A stretch of 64,000 nucleotides of DNA from Mariannaea sp. PMI_226 (lineage: Eukaryota > Ascomycota > Sordariomycetes > Hypocreales > Nectriaceae). The stretch lies in NCBI GenBank assembly GCA_024336345.1, contig JANFOG010000018.1:434001-498000 (forward strand), read 5' to 3'. The notes beneath the pieces were generated by a model. That model searched no databases and was not told the origin of the DNA. It saw nothing but the letters and a program-made list of their open reading frames with translations. The position numbers and the translations under genes are program-made. This document shows, one piece after another, positions 50,701 to 61,780 of the stretch (positions within the stretch are counted from its first letter, which is position 1; the number at the start of each line of letters is the position of its first letter).

Positions 50701-51078
50701 GTAATTTGAGTCGTGCTCACAGTCCCTGAGGACACCCTCAAGGGAGGAGTAAACATTTTGCAATTCTGGGAAAGTATTGCCCATGCGTAGTTCGACTTCA
50801 CTTTTATTTTCAAGGACGTTTCGATCCTCGTGTTGGCTAAACGACTTGAATATCGGTGCGTTGTGGTGAAGGTCATTATCAGTTACATAAGTGTTTGGGG
50901 CTGCTCGATCTCTGGATGCTCTTTGAGATGCTTTATTGAGGTTTTGGCAGAGTGTCTGCAGCTGAGAGTAGGGAATGCCTAGGTTGGAGATGAATCCAGA
51001 TGCGTCACTTGCTGAATCATATAGTTCAGACGTAGACGATATCGACTGAGAGGCGAATGTAACAAATTGGGCGGACAT
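47711..51078 (-). pseudogene. NACHT-domain (NLR-like STAND) protein, broken
   Basis: Exon 1 is 50531-51078 and exon 2 begins at 50477. The N-terminal part of about 280 residues is helical (LSLESKIRIELDIIRS-like stretches). Then comes the NACHT ATPase: Walker A VSGKPGSGKSTFMKF (about 50022-50065), Walker B FCFFIDGLDEY (about 49690-49722), LCLSSRPWNVF and SQGVFLWVFLV. The part after it (FLHRTVVDFLRT) fits the helical region that follows NACHT in many fungal proteins, and GANPNEE / DYGANPQATLW are ankyrin-like scraps. Lesions: TAG at 49265-49267, a one-base frame change within 25 bases of it, and another near 48440. Intact relatives act as sensors in heterokaryon incompatibility and fungal immunity. 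This copy would make a protein ending after the NACHT domain. Confidence 0.8.
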
Positions 51079-51309
51079 ATCCTATATCTATAGTGTGCAA
51101 TCCTTTTTTACCTTTGGTTTCTTCTATCTTGGGATTTTGCAGTTTAAGTGGGTATAAAGAGAAGATTATAATTTCCAGTTCAATATTTGCATACGCTCAT
51201 GCGGGAGTGGCACGATATGGGTGGCCCCAGCCACGCTATTGGGAATAATGATATAATTATATCATGAGAGACTCGGTATGTATTCCCTCCCGCGTGCAGA
51301 ACCTATCCA
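51079..51309. other. short intergenic gap
   Basis: The space between the NACHT gene start and the tail of the next gene. No motif recognised. Confidence 0.4.
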
Positions 51310-53127
51310 TCATGTCCAATCTAGGCGCGGAATGTCCGCTGACAACATGTATCCAAGATAAAGCCTCGATCCTTTGCCACACAGCAATTTGACCCATACT
51401 TCGTGGCATTTCTCTCTCCCCTCGGACCCGCCCTCTTCAATCTCGATGACCCGCTCAAGTATCTCAGCAGTACAGATACTAGTCCAAACCACCTCCCGTA
51501 TCGACTGTCGCCGCAAGATATTGAGGACCTCGCGTCGGACTAGGGCATGCCGGCATTTGGTCCCGATAATGTAAAGCACCGGGAGGATTCCAATTTCCGG
51601 CGTAAAAGTCGGCTTCAACGACCCAGAATACCGCTCATGCGCCGCCGCTACATCGCTTGCCAAGGCCATGCATTGTTGGAACTGGGGTAGGAAGGTATCG
51701 TATTCCATTTCCCTGCCGGATCCAAAACTATTGAGGAGAATCCACGCGATTGTATGTTGTAGGCGTAGTAAAGTTATAAGCGTATTACTTTCAGAATCTG
51801 TTTCATACGAGCTGGTGCTGCCGCGTTGCAGCTGTAGCATGTTTTCGAAGAGAATTGACCACGTTTCCAACTGGCAGAGAAGGATATCTTTCTGTGACGA
51901 AGGTAAAAGTGGCGGCGGTATCTCACCCATTAGGTACATTTGCTGTTCTGTGTTGCGCAGGCCCATCAATCGCGCGACCAACATCTGAATGTAGTCAGCG
52001 GCTTGGCCGAGGGAATAAAAGGTACTGTCAGAGGGCGAAAGCTGGTACATGACTGTCTCTTGGATATTCGTGGGAGTCCAGTCAAGCAGAAACACTGCGG
52101 CCTGCATGTCGAGACGGTGGATCTTGCTTGTAACCTGGCAGATGAGATTTTGAACTTCCGATGAATTAGCATCATCGCCGAGATTGTCATCGTTGTTGTT
52201 GTTGTTGCGTATAGCCTTGTTAAAGTTGCCCGCCAAATGGTCAAAGCAGGTGAAGAGATAGCAGACTAAAAGGGTAATGGCTGTTCTTTCGGCGCTGTCA
52301 TGACCAATTAAATCCTGCTTCAGAAGATGGTGAATGGCCATGGTATAGTGAAATAAGGGCGCTTCCTTATCCAATGGCCCCCAGTCCTTGGATGTCTGCA
52401 ATTGGTCCTCACGCACACGATCGCTCGAATTAGAATTGCCATCAATGTGGTTTCGGAGGAGCAAGGCCAGGGCAATGGCAGCATTCCGCACTGATGGCAC
52501 TGTTTGGGAGAAGAACACGAGGGTCTTGCACCATGAATCGTCTAAGGGTTGATATTTGTTTAGATGCGTGATCGAAACATACTCGAAAAAAGACATGGCC
52601 GCTGTCAACCCTGACCCAACCATTGGTAAGATCATAAAGGATCCGAGATTCTGCAGAATGGGACCCTGGCAGTCTTCCGCGTACCGTTCCCATTGTTTTA
52701 GCTGATATGCACTGCTTGTTGTACAAGAGTGGTAACTGTCGTGACTCTTTGCTCCATTGACATTATCGTTACAATAGTGACTTGATTCAACCTTGGTTCT
52801 GGAACTGAGGCTTAAGTCACTGTAGCCGTCACAAGCGCGACCTGTGCCCTGGCATTTCAAGCATGAAGGCCGAGACAGATCGCATTTAACTCGTCTAATT
52901 CTGAGAGATGCACCGAGTTCGAGGTCAGTCGTTGAGAATTTCAACACACATCGTTGGTGATGCAATGTAATAATCAGGTGAGTCAAGACTCACTTGCAGG
53001 TTTTACAGCCAAGTCTTGACTTTGGAGCAAACTGGCGAGGCTTTTTTCTCCACGCTTGATTGGCCACCTTTTTATTCTTGTCGTTCTGAATTAGGTCCAT
53101 TTCGTCGCGTTGATTGACTTTAGCCAT
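51310..53127 (-). CDS. Zn2Cys6 transcription factor
   Basis: Two exons: 52994-53127 and 51310-52900 (574 residues, in frame). The start at 53127 is the first ATG of the open frame (MAKVNQRDEMDL). The zinc cluster C-x2-C-x6-C-x6-C-x2-C-x6-C (GCKTCKIRRVKC, PSCLKC, RACDGY) is split by the intron, so the unspliced frame would lose it. A long regulatory region follows with YEVSSITHLN-type and TEQQMYLMGEIPPPLLPSSQ stretches. The end reads TSICTAEILERVIEIEEGG...CHEVWVKLLC, similar to many fungal C6 regulators. It is a nuclear DNA-binding protein; targets are unknown. No enzyme gene lies head to head with it except the secreted hydrolase 630 bases upstream, which it might control. Confidence 0.85.
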
Positions 53128-53761
53128 GTGGCTAACATTTGCAGTAGACGGAAAATTCACCTTGAGGGAGCTACAATGCGCGTTATTTTTTCGAGACAAG
53201 TCGAGCGCCCGGATGCTCTTTTTAGTTCTGAGATACGTACCTAGTGCCCTTACAGTAGGTACGTGGTATTCGAATTTCGTAAGCAAAGGTGAATGCCTGA
53301 GGTCATATTAGCTTGCACTGCCCTGCCGAGACAGGGGGGGTTCGCGTCCTCGTTCACTTTGCAGATCAAATTGTGTTCTGTAGGACCCTGGGTTGGGTAT
53401 CATTTGCAGTATTGATTGGCTAGTTCGTACATGTGGGACACTGTGACTTGGGGCCCGCACGTCCTGGTAGTGTAACATGTCAATGAGCACTGCCAGTGCG
53501 GTTAATGAGGAACAGGGGAAATGTAAAAGCCGATGATTGTCAAATAGATACCGATTGGCTGGTTCGTACAGGTGGAGTTGGGTGGTAAAGATACGGTTCA
53601 CTCAGACATCGAATAATTCGAGCCGACAAACTTGATTGACAAGTTTCTTTGGAATTTCATAATAAGTTTAAATAGTCCCCGATATCCCAAACTGTGCCAG
53701 TTGCAATGATAAGTGTTCATCATTTTCTTCTCTTGCAAGAAATATCACAGAAAAAAGCACA
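53128..53761. promoter_or_regulatory. divergent region between regulator and hydrolase
   Basis: It holds both promoters. Two copies of a GATTGGCT-GTTCGTACA-like stretch occur at about 53414-53431 and 53551-53570, on opposite sides of a short unrecognised frame. Confidence 0.4.
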
Positions 53762-55288
53762 ATGAGAAACTTTGCGGGGATGGCAATGAACCGATTCATA
53801 AATGCCCTTATCCTTTTCACAACCCTAAGCCTGGCATGTAAGACTGCTAGCTGTCATGATCGGGGCATGGTGTATAGATTTGACAATGTGAGTCTTAGTC
53901 TTTCAGAACTTGTCCCGGACCACTGCCTACTCTATCCCTGAGCATGATCAAGCTTCTTCTGACCAGCCAAACCAAGATTGAACCATCCGCCAACCTCAAG
54001 TGGAGAGCATGTTTCGATGACTTTACATGCTCCAGACTGCAAGTCCCCTTCGATTATTTAAACAAAAGCCTTGGCACGACGTCAATCGCCTTCATTAAAT
54101 TGGCTGGCCAGAAGGCCACTGCCAAGTCCCCAAGCATTATACTTATTCCCGGTAAAATCTCGCTCACGATACACTAATACAAAAATCTACACAAAATATC
54201 ATTTCAGCTGACAATTGACGCTTTTTTTTAGGTGGCCCGGGCGGTTCTGGTGTCGACCTTCTTCTTGCAAGCGCGACCATGGCAAAGCAAATGTTTGGGG
54301 AACACTACAATATAGTTTCCTTTGACCCTCGAGGTGTGAACAATAGCGGACCGAGCCTCGACTGCTTCTCGGGCAAACCAGAAGCAAGATTGGCATTCAA
54401 TCGACACCACAATACAGGTGTTATCAACATCTCATCTGCATCGTTTGAGGAACAATACTATTCGAGTTCCATGTACGGAGAGTGGTGTAATCATGTTGTG
54501 GAGACTAAGTCCCCTCATGGATATTATGTGACTACGCCGGCAGTCGCTCGAGATTTGCTCACATTTATAGAAGCTGAAGCCAAGTTGGCCTCCCAGGCAC
54601 CATCAAATGCCAAGCTTTGGGCTTATGGCATCAGTTACGGCACCGTCATCGGCGCCACTTTCGCATCCATGTTTCCGGACCGAGTGGAGAGAATGATACT
54701 GGATGGTATTGTGGACGCAGAGCGATATTATCACAATGACTACACCGTCAATGTCGATCAGATGGACGAGGCCATGGAGAAATTTTCGATCTTGTGTCAT
54801 TCCGCGGGCCCTGAAAAGTGTTCCTTTTGGGGTCCCAACCCAGACAACATCACGACTAGATTGGATAAGATCATCCATCAACTTCAGAACCACCCGGTCC
54901 CGATAAGCGGAGCCCGAAGCCGAGATCTCCCGATCATGGTCACATATTCAGACCTAAAGGCGCTTTTCCTCACAGCCGTCTCTACCCCAGTAGCCTCCTT
55001 CCCAATCATGGCCGACATCTTACACCAAATCGAGCACGGGAACGTGTCTGCTCTTACGGGAACGTTTGAAAGCTTAATTATTACGCTTGACGCCAACCAT
55101 GTTATTCAATGTGCCGATGCATATGGTACGAACAGCCTTACTACCATTGAGGAATTCAGGAGTTACGTCGAGTACACGGTTCACAAGAGCAAGTACATCG
55201 GTGATTTCTATCCTATCTATGTGGATTCTATCACTTGTAGATCATTTCGACCGGAGTTGCCTGATAGTATGGTGGTTCAAAGTATACA

Positions 55289-55319
<31 letters not shown>

Positions 55320-55830
55320 ATTTGTGTATCGCGAAACCTCCTCTGGGGGGAAAGGTAAACGGAAATTTCCATCAGACACAAAATCTAACCACTTTCTTTC
55401 TTATTCAGATCTAAGGATTGGGTTAGATAGGCACACATTCTTCCCGATCGTTTTTGCGAGTAACACTATCGACCCTATAATGCCATTAATATCGTATATT
55501 TCGCCTATTATATCTTATCATCTACTATATTGCTAATTGACTATACCTCTTCTCAGAGCGCATAAGAGCTCTTCCCGATTTCCTAGATCAGTGCTTCTAT
55601 TGCAAGAAGCCATTGGTGTAAGTGCCCCGAATCTCAATCACACAGCCAATTCAAACGAGTATTCAAGCTAATTCATGAGCTATCTCTCTAATATGTAGCA
55701 CACGGTTATTAATCAAGGGGCATTGAATTGTTATGTGAAACACGTTCAGGCATATTTTCAAGGCATAGTTCCGCCATCTAACACTACATGTTCGCAGCAG
55801 TATATACCTTTTATTAGTAGTCTCATCTGA
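53762..55830 (+). CDS. secreted alpha/beta hydrolase, tripeptidyl-peptidase (S33) type
   Basis: Six exons: 53762-53887, 53977-54151, 54232-55281, 55409-55493, 55557-55617, 55699-55830 (542 residues, in frame). The acceptor of exon 2 could also be at 53952, which stays in frame. Hydrophobic start (FINALILFTTLSLACKTASC) for secretion. Oxyanion segment IPGGPGGSGVD, nucleophile in YGISYGTVIG (Ser235), acid in ASNTIDPIMP (Asp472) and catalytic His in EAIGHTV (His500), with the C-terminal TAP-like block around the last two. Length fits the family. It would cleave short peptides or esters outside the cell. Intron 3 carries a CT microsatellite. Confidence 0.87.
55292..55319 (+). repeat. (CT)14 microsatellite in an intron
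   Basis: An uninterrupted CT run of 28 bases, ten bases after the splice donor of the hydrolase intron 55282-55408. If it were read as coding it would give an SLSLSL run, but the spliced frame needs it removed. Confidence 0.95.
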
Positions 55831-56301
55831 AATTTCTATTAATATCTTATATTATAAGATATTGGAAAGTGTTTTATCTCTGAATATATTCATTATAATT
55901 ACCCTTATAATAGCTCTAGGGTATTGGTTTTAATAGGTAGGTGTCTTTAACATGTGATTTTTCAACTTATATTAACTTTCTTCATAGCTTTTTATCTCAT
56001 AACCAAAAAACAATTGTATTATATTAGAAGAGAAGGAGACTAAGAAAAACTTTTTATTTAATGCAATAGGTTAGTAAGTAGTGTATGTTGAACGCACATG
56101 TGTCGGGCGGAGCCTACCCTAGAGGGAAAGCCCGTTGCCTGTTTAACGAGCAGCAGGCTCGGGGAACGCTAGGGAACAATTACTAGTAAATTAGCTGTGT
56201 AGATACTACTCAATTCGATATCAATACCATCACAATATCTCTTTGGGTCAGGCGCGTAGTGAAACCACTGCTTACAGTGTATATTAGTGGCGGCCCTAAT
56301 A

Positions 56302-56592
56302 TGTCACGTCCTGATCAGCCTCAGGTCACGTGCATACAGCCCACAAATTTCTCACCAATCAGCAATGGATCACGATTTATTTTACGATCCAACACTACGG
56401 ATCACGATTCCAAACCGTGATCCAAGAACAGGAACCCAACAAAGTTCGTTCAGGTTCAGCATCGAACCTTCACGAACCCAGGACAGTAGCTAGTATATAA
56501 ACCCCATCTATTCCCTAGATAGCCTACTTAGCTACTCAGCTTTCAATACAACTTGGTTACCACAATCTACTTGTGCATTACCAGACGTAACA
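56302..56592. repeat. solo LTR candidate, second family
   Basis: Begins TGTCACGTC and ends GACGTAACA, which are inverted copies with one mismatch. CCCTAA occurs on both sides (56294-56299 and 56593-56598), although two extra bases separate the left copy from the TG. A TATA-like TATATAAACC lies inside near 56494. These are LTR traits, but no partner copy is in the window. Confidence 0.45.
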
Positions 56593-56599
56593 CCCTAAG

Positions 56600-56697
56600 T
56601 GACTCTTCCGCTATTGCTCAGTATAACGCCTCGACCGTTCTGCCAACATAAACCTATTGCGACCTGGTTTATCCCTTGGGAACTGATCAGACCGTTA
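56600..56697. repeat. dispersed repeat, copy B
   Basis: It shares CCTATTGCGACCTGGT and TGATCAGACCGTTA with copy A at 20.9 kb in the same order, and lies right next to the LTR candidate, which suggests that both belong to one transposon family. Confidence 0.6.
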
Positions 56698-57002
56698 CAT
56701 AATAGTAGCAGCTCAAGGACGTGGATGTCGGAGGGCAGTGGATATGCACTGTGTACGTAGTAAGTTTCAAGACAATATTGTATAGGGTATTGTGGCGTTG
56801 GTCTGAGGCTAGACTTAGATGGAATGAGCTAAGTGAACTAATTGAGAGCGAATTTGCTAACCTAATAAAAAGTTAGATTACCGGACAAGTTGGTCAAAAA
56901 AAATTGCTCTAGCTCCCCAATTGGATATGACGTCAGACCTCACATAAAATGCGGGAGAAATGTGCCAAATCATCTGGCAAGTGATCATTCTAATCCATCC
57001 CA

Positions 57003-58540
57003 ATGGCTTACCTGAACCGGTCAATACGCGGTGCCCTATTACCACTTCAATACTTCAGAGGACGAAGTGTCATCCCGTATGTCTCCCATTGCCAGGCACG
57101 GAGTTTGCACTTGAGCCCCGTGAGTCGCACAGATGGTGTTTTCCGGGGGCTCACAGACACTCGGTTACCCATGCCATGGATTGAGGCGTGGAAGATGATC
57201 CATGACGGTGAAAACCCGTCACCCAAGGATGAGACAAGCAAGGAAAGGGACATGTCACCTAAGAAGATGAGCGATAGCTACCATCGCGTGGTGAGCCAAT
57301 ATCCCTGACGGCAACATCCTAAGCAATCCCATTGACGTGGATAAAGATTCTTCCCCTGGGTCAAGATCCGTGGCTATCTGACACATATATCAATTCATCC
57401 GGACACATCCGGTACGTCTTATATATAAACTTAGAGACCTGGCACTATACTAAAGAAAGCTACGATAGACTAGGCACGGTATTCATGGACCTTGACGCCC
57501 TCTCGGGTATAATAGTTTACAAGCATACTGGACCCGGGGTCACAACTGTCACCGCGGCAGTCGATCGCATTACGATTGCTCACCCACTCACTGAGATATG
57601 TGACCTTGAGTATAGTGGCCGGGTGACTTATGCAACCGGCCGTAGCTCTGTCGAGATTACCTGCAACGTCGCCCGAGCGCCTCGAGAGGGCCAGCCTAGC
57701 AGACCTGAAGATATCCTGTTGACATGTACTTTCACCATGGTGGCTCTCGATCCGATAACCAGGAAACCGACTGCTGTGCCGAAGTTGATCTGCTCATCGC
57801 CGGAAGAAGAAGCCTTCTTCAAAGCCGGCGAGGCAAAGTCACTTGCCAAAAAGAAATCACTGCAGATGTCCTTGATGGAACAGGAGCCTGATGACCTAGA
57901 GGCGGCTTTGATCCATAAGATCTGGCTCAAGCAGGTCGAGTATCACGACCCAAGCAAGCCACTTCGCCAGGCTTCAAATGTTGTCGCCATGGCAAAGACT
58001 CAGCTCTCGACCGCCGCTATCATGCAACCTCAGTACCGCAACCGGCATCAGACCATGATTTTTGGTGGATACCACATCAAGCAAACATTCGAACTGGCCT
58101 TCTGCTGTGCGGCCAGTTTTGCACATGCTCGCCCAACGTTTATTAGTGCTGATCCTTGCACTTTTCGCAACCCGGTCCCAGTGGGAAGTGTGCTGTATCT
58201 TACTGCGACGGTAGCGTACACAGACCCACCACTAATTGACGATGATGGAAGCTGGCCGGCCCAAAAAGACCCGGAGAATCCGATGACAAGGGTGCATGTG
58301 CGAGTGGATAGCAAAGTGCGGGACATAGAGCACGGCTACGCGAAGCCTACAGGGCAATTTAACTATACATTTTCAGTACCCAAGGATGTTAAGGTGCTAC
58401 CGCATACGTATCAGGAGTTTATGATGTTTGTTGATGCTCGGAGGAGAGTGAAAGCAGGCGACTTGCAGAAGAAAGAGCAAAATGCAAACTCTCCTCAAGA
58501 GAAGAGTAGTATCTTGGAGACTAGCAGTGTCACAGAGTAA
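57003..58540 (+). CDS. mitochondrial acyl-CoA thioesterase, ACOT9-like double hotdog
   Basis: Three exons: 57003-57290, 57347-57411, 57469-58540 (474 residues, in frame). The first 45 residues are rich in Arg and lack acidic residues (MAYLNRSIRGALLPLQYFRG), fitting a mitochondrial import signal. Hotdog repeat 1 spans SDTYINSSGHIRLGTVFMDLDALSGIIVYKHTG and YSGRVTYATGRSSVEIT; repeat 2 spans AAIMQPQYRNRHQTMIFGGYHIKQTFELAFCCAA and VGSVLYLTATVAYT. The two-repeat layout and length match ACOT9-type enzymes, which release free fatty acid and CoA from acyl-CoA in mitochondria. Both introns are needed to restore the hotdog 1 sequence. It looks like a housekeeping gene in an otherwise accessory stretch. 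Confidence 0.88.
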
Positions 58541-59569
58541 AATAGGCATTTGCCATTTCTTAAGCAGCTTAACTGAGTTTTTTTTTTTTTAAATGTCAGA
58601 CATCAATAGGGTATAACTATTAGATATAAACTATTTAATGATAGTAGGAGGTCTATCTTCCTAAAAGGGATGCTGACTAGGGTGAAATACAGAGCTCGAA
58701 GACATAGATATATTGTATTATAAGACTTGAACTCACTAAACGATTAGGGACTATTTAGCGGGCATACTCTAACACTATTTACATTCTAGGGCTTTTCTGC
58801 ACCATAGCCCAAGATCTTCCGGCCAGCGGGCATTGGGCAAACGGTTGTTCGTATCCTTACAACCAGTAGACTGGAATCTTCTCACCAAAGGTTCGCCTAC
58901 ATAACGCTAATAGGTCGCCTAGGCATATAAGCTTATAGAGAACTCTATAGAAGACATGTTGTTAGTAGTAAGGAAGATATAATAGGACTCTTCTTTTAAG
59001 AGTCTCTATTTTCTCTCTCTCTTTTCTTTTTACTTAGACTAATTCAGGTTCTCTTTTATTACTATATACTAATAGCCCAGCCTTTAATAATAAGAAAGAA
59101 AAAAGAAAAGAAAATATTATATACCTAAGATAATAATAAATAAACAAATAGATTAATAAGTAGCTTAGTACAATTAGTAGTAGCTACTATAAATATGGAG
59201 GGCTTATATTAGAAGCTATGACCCAAAATGCCAGCAAAGAGCAGTACTAAGGAATGGGGGATAATTATAATTGGGTCAATTAGCGTTTATTAGTTAGGAC
59301 AACTCCTCATCTTCCCATTGCTATAGTAAAAACCCTGAAGCTGAGCTTCAGTCTTGAATACAGAGAGATGGGACCATATTATTCTAACTAGCTGCACAAC
59401 GCAACTGTGACCCTATTATAAGTTTCCATAAGTTATACTAGGCTCTAGTAATAAAGCAGCATGCACAGCTGCATCTGCATTAACCCTGTATAGTGGACGT
59501 ATAATGAAGCGCCTTTATTAGCTAGACTCTAATCGGGCAGACCAGTGCTTCCTCTTGCTTCCTTGATCA
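58541..59569. other. intergenic, contains a solo LTR
   Basis: No gene. A solo LTR lies at 58662-58861; the rest is AT-rich with nothing recognised. Confidence 0.5.
58662..58861 (+). repeat. solo LTR, Gypsy family
   Basis: Exactly 200 bases, from TAAAAGGGATGCTGACTAGG to GTATCCTTACA. The start matches the solo LTR at 12.5 kb (GGGATGCTGAC, then GAAATACAG) and the Gypsy LTRs. The first G is A here, as after RIP. No target duplication remains visible. Confidence 0.7.
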
Positions 59570-60061
59570 TTAGTATGCAGCAACCGCTGCATTTGCGGCA
59601 ACGATAGCGCAAAGAGGCAGCCAGCTAATGGTTGCACGCCAAGCTAGAGAATCCGTATCGTCGTCGCCCGCCTCGGTTGGCCCAGCTGTACGGCTCGAAT
59701 CTGTGGCGGTAGTCCTGCTTGTAGTCCCGCCCGTAGTCGTGATGGTATTAGGTGCGCCTGAACATCCGTCGTCCCTAGGCTTAGGCACCATGTCACTGTC
59801 GCAGGCGGGCTTAACTCCCTCCGTTGCCTTTCCTGCCCCCGTCAGGCCCTTTGGAACGAACTCAAGTGTGCAATCCATCAGCCAGCATTCGCGGCATTCG
59901 TATTGGTAGAGAGCCAAGAGACAGGCATTATTCAGTCCACATTTGGAATGGCAAAGTTCCTCGTCTGATGTTATCGTGTCGCTAATCACGCCTTTTACAG
60001 CATGGCATGACCATGGCATAATTGCCACAAATGTTATTATGGAGAATAATAAAGGGCGCAT
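59570..60061 (-). CDS. GPI-anchored cysteine-rich secreted protein
   Basis: Single exon, 163 residues. Signal peptide MRPLLFSIITFVAIMPWSCHA. The mature domain has cysteines in LCHSKCGLNNAC, YECRECWLMDC, PACDSD and DGCSG. A Thr/Ser stalk (TITTTGGTTSRTTATDSS) and a hydrophobic tail (LPLCAIVAANAAVAAY) complete the layout of a GPI-anchored surface protein. The overall plan (signal, cysteine domain of about 80 residues, stalk, hydrophobic end) is like the gene at 29480, but the cysteine spacing differs, so they are analogous rather than clear copies. Function unknown. Confidence 0.75.
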   Translation of the reverse strand: MRPLLFSIITFVAIMPWSCHAVKGVISDTITSDEELCHSKCGLNNACLLALYQYECRECWLMDCTLEFVPKGLTGAGKATEGVKPACDSDMVPKPRDDGCSGAPNTITTTGGTTSRTTATDSSRTAGPTEAGDDDTDSLAWRATISWLPLCAIVAANAAVAAY

Positions 60062-61141
60062 ACTGGGCTGAGAGATGTAGTTATATTAGAGTAGAAATAA
60101 AAGATTATAAGCCAAAGTGAAATATTGTGATTAAATATACCGCGTGGAAGGTACCTGAGTCGGCATAATTTACTCCGTCTTACCTTAAATACAAATGCGG
60201 GCTAGTAATTACCGCAAAATCCTTCTATTGTAAGAGAGGAGGCAGGAGGTTTGAATCCCTTATTGGGTCACAGGCTCCGGTATTAAGGGTGAATAGAGGT
60301 ACATACTATACCTTCTTGTTAGAGCTTAATTACTTGTAAATCACGTGCAAGAATTGGCCCACAATTGCCTACCAACCTGTAACAGGAGATAAATAAAACT
60401 CTGACTCATTTCACAAGTTTTATTTAGACAAGCCTATTAGAATGAAGGTTTGAATGTACTAAATTTCTTGATCCACTTACACGGGGCTGATTTGGATTAC
60501 CTGAATAGGGGTAGAGTTTATTTGAATTTGGCTTAGTGTTGGCATTGCAAACTAGTCACTAAATTTGCTTTTATGCGCGTGTCACGTAAGGTACGCGACC
60601 ATGGATTCACATAGAAGTTCATAAGTTGCCTTTAACAGAACTCTCCCCCAAAACTACATTCGTGATATTAGCGATGCTATTGTGCAAAGGAGCTGTCGTT
60701 TTCTGTCAACATTCTGCTTTCTCGACAGGAAACCAAATTTGGGTCCGTGCAGTGCCTATAAAAAGCAAGTTCATCAGACAACAACCGAACTTATACCAAC
60801 AGAAAGAATACAACTATTCCATCCATCATATAATACTATCAGTTGTGATAAATGAGTTGTAGTACGGTAATAGCAGTGCTTATACTTAAAAAAGTATATA
60901 GTGTAGCAAGCGACTTATCATACTCTAATCTGAACTAACCTTTGTTATCTGCCACACCTATTCTGCCCACTCAAGAGTAAAAGTCTCAAAGTTGGCATCT
61001 GTTTGTAGTACTTCCATCCTTGCCTTCAACAATTCGTGCTTTTTGTGGAATATCATTAGTAGCTAATTGGTACTGGAGTGGAAACAGACCCCATTTCACT
61101 GAGTCAAGTATACTAGAGTAGGCTTCGGGAAGCGGCAGGGC
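60062..61141. other. intergenic, one copy of a 217-base repeat
   Basis: No gene. The first copy of the direct repeat is at 60464-60680. Confidence 0.5.
60464..60680 (+). repeat. direct repeat, copy 1
   Basis: It shares long identical runs with 62582-62798 (same strand), for example TTTGGATTACC, GTAGAGTTTATTT, GCATTGCAAACTAGTCACTA, TATGCGCGTGTCACGTAA and TACGCGACCATGGATTCAC. The ends are not TG...CA, so it is not an obvious LTR. Confidence 0.85.
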
Positions 61142-61780
61142 TTAGACTGGCTTGTCCTTAGACTTGCTGCCCCAGAAAGCACTAAGGAAGTCCTGCCTGA
61201 GCTCCTTCGAAACATCGCCACGGTGTATTCGAGCACTATTTCCAACCTTTACACCATCTATCATTGACTGTTGACCAGCTTCCTTATTATGGGCCTCAAA
61301 TCCTAAATCTCCTTTGTGCATCATTAGGTCATCGCCAGCTTCAAGATTACTTGTTTTGAACCGCACCGTTCTGGGCGAGCTCTGCAGTGGGGCAATGCTT
61401 TCAATCACTACAACTTCCTCATCTGATAGCTGGACAGTATCTCCTCGGATTTCATTTTTCTATTAGCATCTGGTCTAAATGCCAGTCGCACCGGAGACGT
61501 GGGCTGATTTTACCTTCTAACCGGAGATCCCCTTCCTCCAAGATACGGGCAATCCTCAGCCCGCCTACCAGCACCTTCTTGACATTCCAGTCCACCCTTT
61601 TCAAGATGTCGCACACGAATCGGAACCCATCAATCTGGTTTCCGGCCAAGCCGACGTGAATCACTTGTATTCGAAATGAGAGGGTCTCTCGGGCACTGCT
61701 CACGCCGCCCATCATCGATTGGAGATTCACGTCATTCTTGTCTCCCAGTTATACCAAAGAAAGCTGGCAACAGAAGGCAA
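61142..61780 (-). pseudogene. frameshifted fragment of an unrecognised fungal protein
   Basis: Two minus-strand frames join end to end: one with IQVIHVGLAGNQIDGFRFVCDIL and LEEGDLRLEGKISPRLRCDWHLDQMLIEK, the other with EIRGDTVQLSDEEVVVIESIAPLQ and MIDGVKVGNSARIHRGDVSKELRQ. The break sits at a run of five A (about 61458), as after loss of one A. The tail with VGNSARIHRGDVS resembles C-terminal ends of N-terminal-domain proteins related to fungal NLRs, but this is weak. No start codon context was found upstream, so the 5' part may be missing. Confidence 0.45.

Larger units (their letters stand above)
55831..57002. other. intergenic with transposon traces
   Basis: No gene. It contains the LTR candidate at 56302-56592 and repeat copy B at about 56600-56697. 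Confidence 0.5.

Noticed and set aside
60225..60275. tRNA-like segment with a B-box (GGTTTGAATCC) on the plus strand
   Set aside because: No matching D arm or acceptor stem could be folded around it; it may be a chance match or an old tRNA-derived scrap.
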